In this document: piece after piece, positions 52,361-60,618 of the stretch
Numbering within the stretch: the stretch's first letter is position 1
How the letters are laid out: each line of letters opens with the position of its first letter
Source: an uncultured Aggregatibacter sp.
GTDB lineage: Bacteria > Pseudomonadota > Gammaproteobacteria > Enterobacterales > Pasteurellaceae
Length of the DNA: 64,000 bases
Direction: 5' to 3'
Assembly: GCF_901873365.1 (NCBI RefSeq)
Contig: NZ_CABFLM010000093.1
Coordinates: forward strand, 1 to 64,000
Position numbers and translations under genes: made by a program
The notes under the pieces: generated by a model
What the model was told of the DNA's origin: nothing
The model's input: the letters and a program-made list of their open reading frames with translations, nothing else
Databases searched by the model: none

Positions 52361-53458
52361 TTATTTCGCTGCTTTTAGCTCTTGATAATATTGTTCGTAG
52401 TATTGAATCGCATCACCCACATCATCTTGCCAGTGGCTATTTTTTAATACTTCAGCCGTTGGATAGATTGACGGATCTTCAGTGATTTCTTTTGGTAACA
52501 CTTTTTTCGCTTCAAGGTTAGCGGTTGGGTAGCCGATAGCTAAGGTTAATTTTTCTGCCGCTTTCGCACCTAACATATAGTTGATAAGTTTATGTGCGCC
52601 TTCCGGGTTTTTAGACGTTGATGTAATGGCAAGGTTATCCACCCAAAGGACCGGCCCTTCTTTTGGGAATACCATGTTTAGAGGCGCTTGTTCTTTTTTC
52701 GCGATGCGCACGGAACCATTCCATAATTGACCCACTTCTACTTCACCGGAAATAAAAGAGTTCGCCGGGTTATCAGAGTTGAAAGAAAGTACGTTTGGAC
52801 GTAATTTCAACAATTCTTCGTAAGCCTGTTTGATAATTACCGGATCTTGCGTATTTGGATCTTGACCTAATTTTAACAACGCGATGTTGAATACTTCACG
52901 GGCATCATCTAATAATTGTACTTTATTGGCAAATTCCGGTTTCCATAAATCGCCCCAAGAGGTGAAATCGGTGCCTTTGTAGCTATTGGTGTTGAATGCA
53001 ATACCCGGTGCACCTAATAATTGCGGAAGGGAATATTTATTGCCTTTGTCATAAGGTTTGTCGAGCCAATCAGGATCTAATTCTTTAATAACAGGTAATT
53101 GGCTGTGATCAAGTTCTTTTAGCATCCCTTCGCGTGCCATTTTAGACACGAAGTAGTTAGACGGTGCAATTACATCATAACCACCGGATGCGCCTTGCGT
53201 TTTTAATTTCGCATACATTGTCTCGTTTGATTCAAGACTTGACACAATCACTTTAATACCGGTTTCTTTGGTGAAATCATCTAAAAGACCATCCGGTATA
53301 TATTCAGTCCATGTATAAAGATACACGGTATCATTTGCAGGCGCTTCAGCTTTAGGGGCTTCCGGCGCGGTTTGCGCTTGTTTGTTGTCTTTCTCGTTAC
53401 AACCTGTCAGGGCAACAGCGATCATACTTGCGGTGAATAAACCGGCAAATTTTTTCAT
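52361..53458 (-). CDS. potD: Spermidine/putrescine-binding lipoprotein PotD
   Basis: Substrate-binding protein of the PotABCD polyamine ABC transporter, 365 residues. The lipobox VALTGC near residue 19 shows it is a lipoprotein here, unlike soluble E. coli PotD. YLYTWTEYIPDGLLDDF opens the mature domain, and the binding residues are carried by YDVIAPSNYFVSKM and VEVGQLWNGS. The start MKKFAGLF at 53458 gives a normal lipoprotein signal; the upstream extension does not. It is separated from potC by two terminators. Confidence 0.94.
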   Translation of the reverse strand: MKKFAGLFTASMIAVALTGCNEKDNKQAQTAPEAPKAEAPANDTVYLYTWTEYIPDGLLDDFTKETGIKVIVSSLESNETMYAKLKTQGASGGYDVIAPSNYFVSKMAREGMLKELDHSQLPVIKELDPDWLDKPYDKGNKYSLPQLLGAPGIAFNTNSYKGTDFTSWGDLWKPEFANKVQLLDDAREVFNIALLKLGQDPNTQDPVIIKQAYEELLKLRPNVLSFNSDNPANSFISGEVEVGQLWNGSVRIAKKEQAPLNMVFPKEGPVLWVDNLAITSTSKNPEGAHKLINYMLGAKAAEKLTLAIGYPTANLEAKKVLPKEITEDPSIYPTAEVLKNSHWQDDVGDAIQYYEQYYQELKAAK

Positions 53459-53495
53459 TTTTGTTTGTTCTCCGTAAAAGAGGTGAAAAAAAACC

Positions 53496-53547
53496 ACCTG
53501 CATAAAATGCAGGTATAAAAAAACGCCTTGATTGTGCGTCAAGGCGT
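53496..53547 (-). terminator. Two back-to-back terminators between potC and potD
   Basis: In the direction of transcription: ACGCCTTGA/TCAAGGCGT (53547-53523) followed by seven T, then ACCTGCAT/ATGCAGGT (53514-53496) followed after GG by eight T. Both are good intrinsic terminators. The second ends only about 30 nt before the potD start. Confidence 0.88.
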
Positions 53548-53588
53548 ATTGTATGTGATATTAAATTATTTGTGAAACATTATTACGA

Positions 53589-54362
53589 CTAGATGTCTTT
53601 GTGTTTTCTGCCGATAAATTGGCTAGCAACTACGAGTAATAATGAAAGCACGATCATGATGGTTGCAAGGGCGTTTACTTCCGGTGTCACCCCGGTTTTC
53701 ACCAAGGAGAAAATACGCAACGGTAGGATTTCATAGCTTACACCGCTCACGAAAGAGGACACCACAACATCATCGAGTGAGATGGTAAAGCTTAACAACC
53801 AACCGGACACCACCGCTGGTAATGCAAGTGGCAGGATGATTTTGCGTAAAATCGTCACTTCACTGGCACCCAAATCTTTCGCAGCTTCTAACATTCTTGC
53901 ATCGAAACCGTTTAAGCGGGAGAAAATAGTGACCGTGACATAAGGCAAACAGAAGGTCACGTGTGCCAACAATAAGGACCAGAAACCTAAAGAAATCCCT
54001 ACAACCATAAACAACGCGAGTAAGGATACCGCCATCACGATATCCGGCGACATCATCACGATAAACAACATACCACTTACGGCTTGTTTGCCACGGAAAC
54101 GATAACGATAAAGCGCAATCGCAGTTAAACCGCCTACAATGGTAGCGAGGGTTGCTGCAAAGAAAGCAATCGTTACAGAATGAATCGCTGCTTGAATTAA
54201 AGTATCATTGTTAAACAGCCGTTCATACCAGTTCCAGCTAAAGCCTTTCCAACTTAAGCCATAACGGTCTTCGTTGAAGGAGTTAGTCACCAAAATAATA
54301 ATCGGGATATACAAATAAGCGTATACCACAAACATAAAGATATTACGTAGTAAACGGCTCAT
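53589..54362 (-). CDS. potC: Polyamine ABC transporter permease PotC
   Basis: 257 residues, six membrane helices. The EAA loop that docks the ATPase is EAAKDLGASEVTILRKIILP near residue 159. It is coupled to potB by a TAATG overlap at 54362. The gene continues the usual order potA-potB-potC. Confidence 0.95.
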   Translation of the reverse strand: MSRLLRNIFMFVVYAYLYIPIIILVTNSFNEDRYGLSWKGFSWNWYERLFNNDTLIQAAIHSVTIAFFAATLATIVGGLTAIALYRYRFRGKQAVSGMLFIVMMSPDIVMAVSLLALFMVVGISLGFWSLLLAHVTFCLPYVTVTIFSRLNGFDARMLEAAKDLGASEVTILRKIILPLALPAVVSGWLLSFTISLDDVVVSSFVSGVSYEILPLRIFSLVKTGVTPEVNALATIMIVLSLLLVVASQFIGRKHKDI

Positions 54363-55222
54363 TATTCTAACTCCACTTTCTTATTCAATAGTTTATTGGC
54401 ACGGTAGTACACAAAAATTAACAAGGCCATGAGAATCGTTAAGCCGATACTGATTGCCGAGCCGAATGGCCAGTTGCGGGAAATTAAGAATTCACTCTTA
54501 ATCACGTTACCCACAAGTAAGACTTTCGCACCACCAAGTAAGTCCGCGACATAGAACATGCCCATTGCCGGTAACAATACCAACAGGCAACCTGCCACAA
54601 TGCCCGGCATGGTGAGAGGTAAAATCACACGGAAGAAACGTTGAAACGCATTAGCGCCTAAGTCTTTTGCGGCTTCCAATAACCGTCCGTCTAATTTTTC
54701 AATCGCGGAGTACAGTGGCAAAATCATAAATGGCAGAAGCAAATAGACTAAACCGATGATCACCGCCACCTCTGTGTTTAGAATGCGAATCGGTTCACTC
54801 AAAATGCCCATGTCCATCAACAGGGTATTCAACACGCCTTTCACACCAAGGAACACTTTCATACCGTAAATACGAATCAGCGAGTTTGTCCAGAATGGCA
54901 ATACCACAAGGAACAATAAGAGCGGTCGATATTTCGGATGAATTTTGCTGACCATAAAGGCGAATGGATAGCCGATCAGTAAGCAAATAATGGTGGCAAT
55001 GCCCGACATATACAATGAATTCCACACCACCTGCGCATAAAGCGGATTAAACAGGTTGATGTAGTTATCCAAGTTAAATGGCAAGGCATAAAAGTTACTA
55101 CCATCTCGGGTTAAGAAACTTACGACTAATACCAATAAGTTTGGAATTAGCACAAAGAAAATGAGCCAACCGAAGATAATCGCAACAGTAATTTTCTGAA
55201 ATTTATTATTGATTATCTTCAT
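54362..55222 (-). CDS. potB: Polyamine ABC transporter permease PotB
   Basis: 286 residues, six helices. The EAA loop is EAAKDLGANAFQRFFRVILP near residue 190. The ATG at 55222 is preferred: the upstream TTG at 55234 touches the GGGAGG ribosome site. It overlaps the end of potA by 17 nt. Confidence 0.95.
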   Translation of the reverse strand: MKIINNKFQKITVAIIFGWLIFFVLIPNLLVLVVSFLTRDGSNFYALPFNLDNYINLFNPLYAQVVWNSLYMSGIATIICLLIGYPFAFMVSKIHPKYRPLLLFLVVLPFWTNSLIRIYGMKVFLGVKGVLNTLLMDMGILSEPIRILNTEVAVIIGLVYLLLPFMILPLYSAIEKLDGRLLEAAKDLGANAFQRFFRVILPLTMPGIVAGCLLVLLPAMGMFYVADLLGGAKVLLVGNVIKSEFLISRNWPFGSAISIGLTILMALLIFVYYRANKLLNKKVELE

Positions 55223-56324
55223 CGTTGAGTACAACCTCCCAACCTTCGTGCCAAGTAATCCCTACACGTTGACCAATACTGTGATCCATATGAGGATCGT
55301 CTTCATTGAAAAACTCGCTCACTAACACGCGTTTGCCGTTGTGCTCGAATTCTACGGTAGATTCAAGAGTCATACCTTTGTAAGTGCGGTCGATAATGTG
55401 ACCGATAATCGCGTTAGAATGTTCGTGTTCATCCAGCTCTTCAATCACAATATCTTCAGGACGAAGCAACACTTGAAGTTGTTGATCTTTTTCGACCGGA
55501 ATATCCGTATAAATATCACAAATACGGCCTTCCACATTGGCAAGTACTACATCGTCTGATTTGCGTTCAATGACGGTTGCATCAAAAACATTAATTTCGC
55601 CGATGAAACGCGCCACAAACAAGTTTGCCGGATCTTCATAAATCTCACGCGGAGAGCCGTCTTGTGCAATTTTACCTTTACGCAATAAGACAATACGATC
55701 AGACATGGTGATCGCCTCTTCTTGGTCATGGGTCACGAAAATAAAGGTAATGCCTAATTGGCGTTGTAATTGCTTTAATTCATATTGCATTTGTTTGCGC
55801 AATTTATAATCCAGCGCAGACAGAGATTCATCAAGTAACAAGACTTTCGGTTTATTGACCACCGCGCGAGCAATTGCGATACGTTGTTGTTGTCCGCCGG
55901 AAAGTTGGGTAGGTTTACGTTCTGCCATCTCTTCCAACTGAACCATACGCAATGCCTCTAATACACGAGGTTTGATCTCGCTTTCCGGCACTTTTTGCAT
56001 GCGCAAACCGAAAGCCACGTTTTCAAAAATCGTCATATGTGGAAATAAGGCATAACTTTGGAATACGGTGTTAATGTGGCGTTTTTCTGCCGGTACATTG
56101 GTAATGTCTTCACCGTCCAAAATAATGTTGCCGGAATCTAATTCTTCCAATCCTGCCAATAAACGTAACACAGTGGTTTTACCACAACCAGATGGACCAA
56201 GAATGGTGACAAATTCACCATTATTAATGATTAAATTAAAATCGTTAATAATGGTATTGGAACCGTAGGATTTTTTGATTGAACGAAGCTCAATAATTGG
56301 CTTGTTTTGAACCGAGTTTTCCAC
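55206..56324 (-). CDS. potA: Polyamine ABC transporter ATPase PotA
   Basis: 372 residues. Walker A is GPSGCGKTT near 43, the ABC signature is LSGGQQQRIAIARA near 141, Walker B is VLLLDESLSALD near 161, and the switch His is in FVTHDQEEA. A C-terminal TOBE domain senses polyamine state. It is the first gene of the potABC unit. About 260 bp upstream (56325-56586) has no gene; it contains a small CTTATC/GATAAG hairpin at 56379-56400. Confidence 0.97.
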   Translation of the reverse strand: MENSVQNKPIIELRSIKKSYGSNTIINDFNLIINNGEFVTILGPSGCGKTTVLRLLAGLEELDSGNIILDGEDITNVPAEKRHINTVFQSYALFPHMTIFENVAFGLRMQKVPESEIKPRVLEALRMVQLEEMAERKPTQLSGGQQQRIAIARAVVNKPKVLLLDESLSALDYKLRKQMQYELKQLQRQLGITFIFVTHDQEEAITMSDRIVLLRKGKIAQDGSPREIYEDPANLFVARFIGEINVFDATVIERKSDDVVLANVEGRICDIYTDIPVEKDQQLQVLLRPEDIVIEELDEHEHSNAIIGHIIDRTYKGMTLESTVEFEHNGKRVLVSEFFNEDDPHMDHSIGQRVGITWHEGWEVVLNDEDNQ

Positions 56325-56586
56325 TAGCTTTGGTTTTCTCCCTAACGTACCGAAGTTTTTCGATAAAAATTAGAAACAAATACTTATCATAAAAGATAAG
56401 CGGCGATGATAAATATGAGCTGCTAATGATATAGTGATTAGCCCCCAATGAAAAGACATTAATCACAAATTTAACTGCCTCTTTTTACACAGACAAATTA
56501 ACCGCTTTTACATTTAAACTTGCTAAGTAGCATACAAAAAAATGTTCAGGTTAAATCTCCGTCAATGCAAGGCGTAATAGACCCCA

Positions 56587-58431
56587 TTAAGGGGCATGAA
56601 TAATCACAAAAGAGGCGTCATCGCCCTTGGTAATCCAAAGCACATACGTCTTACCGGCATTTTCTTTCGGCAATTCAATGGTGGTTTCCCCTTTCTCATT
56701 AGTTGCTTGTGCCTCTATTTCTTCTGCCGTTGCCGTCACGAGACGAATGGTTGCGCCCTCAATCGGTTCGCCGGTGGCTAAGGATTTTACCTTAACGACA
56801 TACTTACCACTATCCTCCATCTCCGTTGTCACGTCAAAATCGGTTAACACAAGCAAGCGATAGTCCGTCAATTTGTCTGTCACCTGATCGATGTCATTTT
56901 TGACCGCACTTTCCACTTCTGTTTTCTCTGCCAGTACAGGAACTTCAGCTTTTAACCAAAAAATGCCTTTCGGAGGTAGCCCTTTTTCAGCTAAATCCAC
57001 GGAAAGAAAATCAAAGTAACGTGGATTTTCACCTTCGGTATGTAACGTCTCTGTTTTGAAAAGCGTTGCTTTTTCCGGCTTAAAGACAGCCAAATCTGAT
57101 GGTTGAAGAGATGGCGCGCTCCAATTAATCATTGAAAGTACTTGTGTTTTCGATAATGGTGCAACATCTAATATTACACTTTGCGCATTACGTATTTTTA
57201 AATTAATTTTGCTATTCCAGTATTGCGGAAGAAGATCATCTTGACCGACAAACTCTACATGATGCGGATAATGAGGTAAGCACGCTAAACTGCCTAATGG
57301 ATCTTTAAAATGATAGCCCCCTTTTGCGGTGAACTCATTATTCAAAATAAAATACACGCAACGTTCTTCCGGCACGCTCAGACGAAAAGCCGTTTTTGTC
57401 GTATAAGATTGCCCCTCACCAAGAAGCTCCGGCTTAATCACCTCGCCCTGTAACAGGGCAGATTCATTTAATTTTTCATAAGACCACGTTTCACCTTTCG
57501 GCAAAGCTGGCAGTAACACCGCAACCAAACTATCCGCAATATCCTCTTCATTCACTTCGTTGTTAAAATGCAGTGTTAGCACCTGATCAAGGACATCTTC
57601 CTCATCATTTACAAAAGAAAATGTGCTTTGTGTGTTTTTCAAACTAAATTCATTCGGAATGGCAATTAGGGGAATGCCAACATCTTTATCTAATACATTT
57701 CCGCCTAATTTCGATTGTAGTGACTTCAAGAGGCTAATTTGCACAAACTCATCCTCTTGCGTTGCGAGCGCTAACGGCTCAGAACGAATCCAAGCTTCGA
57801 GTTGATTGTCAGAATAAGTGACGTGAAAAGGCAACGTTTTTATTAGCGTAGCCTCTTTTCCCTTCGGTTGTTGAACTAACTTAAATTCAATGGCGTGTTC
57901 CAGCACTTTCGGATCGACCGGATGAGAGAAAACAATATGACCCACTGCATAATGCTGTCCTGAAATAGCATCTTGAGAAAATTCCCCTTCCGCACGGACG
58001 ACACTAAAAGGCGCTGTTTTAACCGTTTGAGGTTGGGTAACTTCCGGTGCATAGGATAAGCTTGCATTAAGTAGTTGTCTGTCTAGAGTCACCTGATATT
58101 CTTGCCCCGCCGCCCAATCTTGCGCCGGCAAAAAAGCCAGTGCGTGTTCATTTTCCCATGTCCACTGCCCTTTCACTGATGGAAGAAGCTTAATGCCCTG
58201 CGCAATAGGTGCTTTTACTTGATTCGGTGCAACAATATTCGCACTAAAATCAATCACTAACGGTGCAATTATTTCTCCCCCTTCAGCCTGATACTGTGTT
58301 GGTTGAATCGGGTTTAACGTGATTTTAACCCCATTAGGATCATTGAATTTCTGCTCTTGATGCCAGTAATATCCACCACCGGCAACCCCGCATACAAGAA
58401 GTCCCAAAAACAAATATGTCGATTTTTTCAT
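56587..58431 (-). pseudogene. Alpha-2-macroglobulin family gene, 3' two thirds missing
   Basis: 614 codons remain of a bacterial alpha-2-macroglobulin (YfhM type), a periplasmic inner-membrane protease trap. A signal-anchor near residues 5-22 and the first macroglobulin domains are visible (GQEYQVTLDRQLL, YWNSKINLKIRNAQSVILDV, VKSLATGEPIEGATIRL). The frame stops after DASFVIIHAP, the point where relatives run on into the bait region and thioester-like domains. Family members have about 1,600-1,900 residues. The DNA beyond the stop contains no continuation before potA, so a deletion is likely. A shortened secreted product cannot be excluded. Confidence 0.75.
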
Positions 58432-58476
58432 TTATTGATGATCTCCGCTATTTAACAATGCGATATTGCGTACGTA

Positions 58477-59925
58477 TTAATTTGTCCCACCTACGGTAAT
58501 CTGATCGATTTTCAATGCCGGTTGCCCTACGCCCACCGGTACGCTTTGTCCTTCTTTACCACAAGTGCCAACACCATGATCCAATTCCACTTCATCCGCA
58601 ACCATGGACACATTTTGCATCACTTCAATACCACTACCGATTAAGGTTGCGCCCTTCACCGGCTTGGTGATTTTGCCTTTTTCGATCAAATAGGCTTCGG
58701 AGGTGGAGAACACAAATTTACCGGAAGTAATATCCACTTGGCCGCCACCAAAGTGCGGTGCAAAAATGCCGTGTTCTACGGACGCCACTAAATCCTCAAA
58801 TTTATCTTTGCCTGCCAACATATAAGTATTGGTCATACGAGGCATTGGCAAATGGGCATAGGATTCACGACGTCCATTGCCTGTCGGCTGCACGCCCATC
58901 AAACGGGCATTCATTTTATCTTGCATGTATTTCTGCAAAATACCGTCTTTAATTAGCACGTTATGTTGGCTCGGCACACCTTCATCGTCAACAGTGACTG
59001 ATCCTCGGCGATCCATTAAAGTGCCATCATCCACAATTGTGCATAACGGCGATGTGACTAATTCGCCGATTTTGCCGGTAAACAATGAACTTTCTTTACG
59101 ATTAAAATCGCCTTCCAAGCCATGCCCTACCGCTTCGTGTAATAACACGCCCGGCCAACCTGCGCCCAACACCACCGGCATTAATCCTGCCGGTGCCGCC
59201 ACCGCACCTAAATTTACCAATGCTTGACGCACCGATTCTTTCGCAAAATAGACCGCTCTTTGCTCACCTTGATAGCTCTCAAAGAACCATTCCAAGCCGA
59301 AACGACCGCCTGCGCCCGCACTACCACGTTCGCGCTTACCGTCTTGTTCTACCAATACGGAAACCGATAAACGAATGAGTGGACGAATATCTGCAGCCAA
59401 GGTGCCGTCAGTGGCCGCCACCAACATTTCTTCATACACCATACTTAAACCGGCATTCACCTGCACCACTCGTGGGTCTTCCGAGCGGGCAGTTTTGTCC
59501 ACTAAGCGCAATAATTCTATTTTTTGCTCTTGACTTAAACTGTATAGCGGATTAATGGATTGATAACGCAAAGGCGCATCCACCGGGTTAAATCTCACCG
59601 GCAGAATAAAATTACCTTGGGAAGGTTGTGCAATACCACGCACCGCTTGGGCGCATTGTTGCAAATTGACTAAATTAATTTGGTCAGAATAAGCAAAACC
59701 GGTTTTCTCACCGCTTACCGCACGTACGCCCACGCCGCGATCAATATGAAATCCGCCTTCTTTAATAATTCCGTCTTCCAATACCCAGTTTTCATCCTGA
59801 CTTAGCTGAAAATATAAATCGCCATAATCCACGTTGCGTTGCGCTAAGGTATCGAACAGATTAGACAAATCTGATAATGCTAAATTATTGCGAACTAATA
59901 GGGAGTCGGTCACTTGCTTTAACAT
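58477..59925 (-). CDS. tldD: Metalloprotease TldD
   Basis: Zinc protease subunit that works with PmbA (TldE) on small peptides such as CcdA or microcin precursors. The 482 residues are normal. The zinc motif HEAVGH is at 263-268, followed by EGDFNRKESSLF, and the conserved GTCGKEGQSVPVG lies near the C-terminus. A promoter-like element is seen at 59973-59999. pmbA is not in the window. Confidence 0.96.
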   Translation of the reverse strand: MLKQVTDSLLVRNNLALSDLSNLFDTLAQRNVDYGDLYFQLSQDENWVLEDGIIKEGGFHIDRGVGVRAVSGEKTGFAYSDQINLVNLQQCAQAVRGIAQPSQGNFILPVRFNPVDAPLRYQSINPLYSLSQEQKIELLRLVDKTARSEDPRVVQVNAGLSMVYEEMLVAATDGTLAADIRPLIRLSVSVLVEQDGKRERGSAGAGGRFGLEWFFESYQGEQRAVYFAKESVRQALVNLGAVAAPAGLMPVVLGAGWPGVLLHEAVGHGLEGDFNRKESSLFTGKIGELVTSPLCTIVDDGTLMDRRGSVTVDDEGVPSQHNVLIKDGILQKYMQDKMNARLMGVQPTGNGRRESYAHLPMPRMTNTYMLAGKDKFEDLVASVEHGIFAPHFGGGQVDITSGKFVFSTSEAYLIEKGKITKPVKGATLIGSGIEVMQNVSMVADEVELDHGVGTCGKEGQSVPVGVGQPALKIDQITVGGTN

Positions 59926-59972
59926 GAAATCACACTCAAAAATAAATCAAAAACATAAAAAAATTGCTTAGA

Positions 59973-59999
59973 ATTATAGCGAATTTCTACCTAAAGCAA
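59973..59999 (-). promoter_or_regulatory. Possible promoter of tldD
   Basis: On the minus strand TTGCTT, 15 bp, TATAAT. The spacing is shorter than ideal. The remaining 60000-60193 holds only a 76-codon frame overlapping the next gene, which I do not call. Confidence 0.45.
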
Positions 60000-60193
60000 A
60001 AAGAAAAGTTAGCAAAATAAAGAGGATAAATTCATTCTCATGAAAAACGGGCTTAAACTTTTTGAGGTATTCTCTTTGCGTGAGATCAAGTTTTTTATGA
60101 TTACCCACAGGATTACCATGTTTGTAGTATGGCTCATTTCATTTCACGTTTTATACTCCTCCCCACCTTTATTACAGCAACGTATAAAAAATC

Positions 60194-60529
60194 ATGGAAA
60201 ATCCATTTACTGCCAACTGGACATCAAAAGGTCATACGCTTTGTTTAGGTCATTGGGAAATCAGTTATAACGGACTGCCTCTTACACTTCCTGCTGAACG
60301 ACGGGATAAAGATATGGGAACAAAAAATATTTATAATTTCATGGATCCCGAAGATGAACTTTATTTAGAAGGCTTAGATGAAAATGATTGGATACTCGCT
60401 AACATGGATTGGTTATCTGATTTATTTATTCAATACAATATTCCATTAGAAGAAGAGTATATGCGGGCATTTTACCAAGCCGTAAATCCAGAGGATTGGC
60501 GTTGTGGTAGCTGTGGTGGGTGTATTTAG
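60194..60529 (+). CDS. Hypothetical small acidic protein ending in CGSCGGC
   Basis: 111 residues, not recognised. It starts MENPFTANWTSKGHTLCLGHWEISYNG, has an acidic centre (MDPEDELYLEGLDENDW), and ends with WRCGSCGGCI, a cysteine cluster suited to metal binding or redox chemistry. No membrane segment is present. The ribosome site is weak. It is a single gene between divergent tldD and convergent plsB. The sequence looks like a real, constrained protein rather than a chance frame. Confidence 0.65.
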   Translation: MENPFTANWTSKGHTLCLGHWEISYNGLPLTLPAERRDKDMGTKNIYNFMDPEDELYLEGLDENDWILANMDWLSDLFIQYNIPLEEEYMRAFYQAVNPEDWRCGSCGGCI

Positions 60530-60547
60530 ATAATCAATAAATAAAAA

Positions 60548-60604
60548 ATCAATTAGCGCACCAAACGTCCGATATCATAATCAGGCTTCTGGCGGCTAAT
60601 TGAT
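60548..60604. terminator. Inverted repeat between the CGSCGGC gene and plsB
   Basis: ATCAATTAGC (60548-60557) pairs with GCTAATTGAT (60595-60604) around a 37-nt loop. It may be a terminator for the convergent genes, although the long loop is unusual. Confidence 0.45.
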
Positions 60605-60618
60605 GTTTATTATTTTAG

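Noticed and set aside
60040..60270. A 76-codon open frame upstream of the CGSCGGC gene
   Set aside because: It overlaps the better gene at 60194 in another frame and resembles no known protein. The hydrophobic stretch is likely chance in AT-rich DNA.
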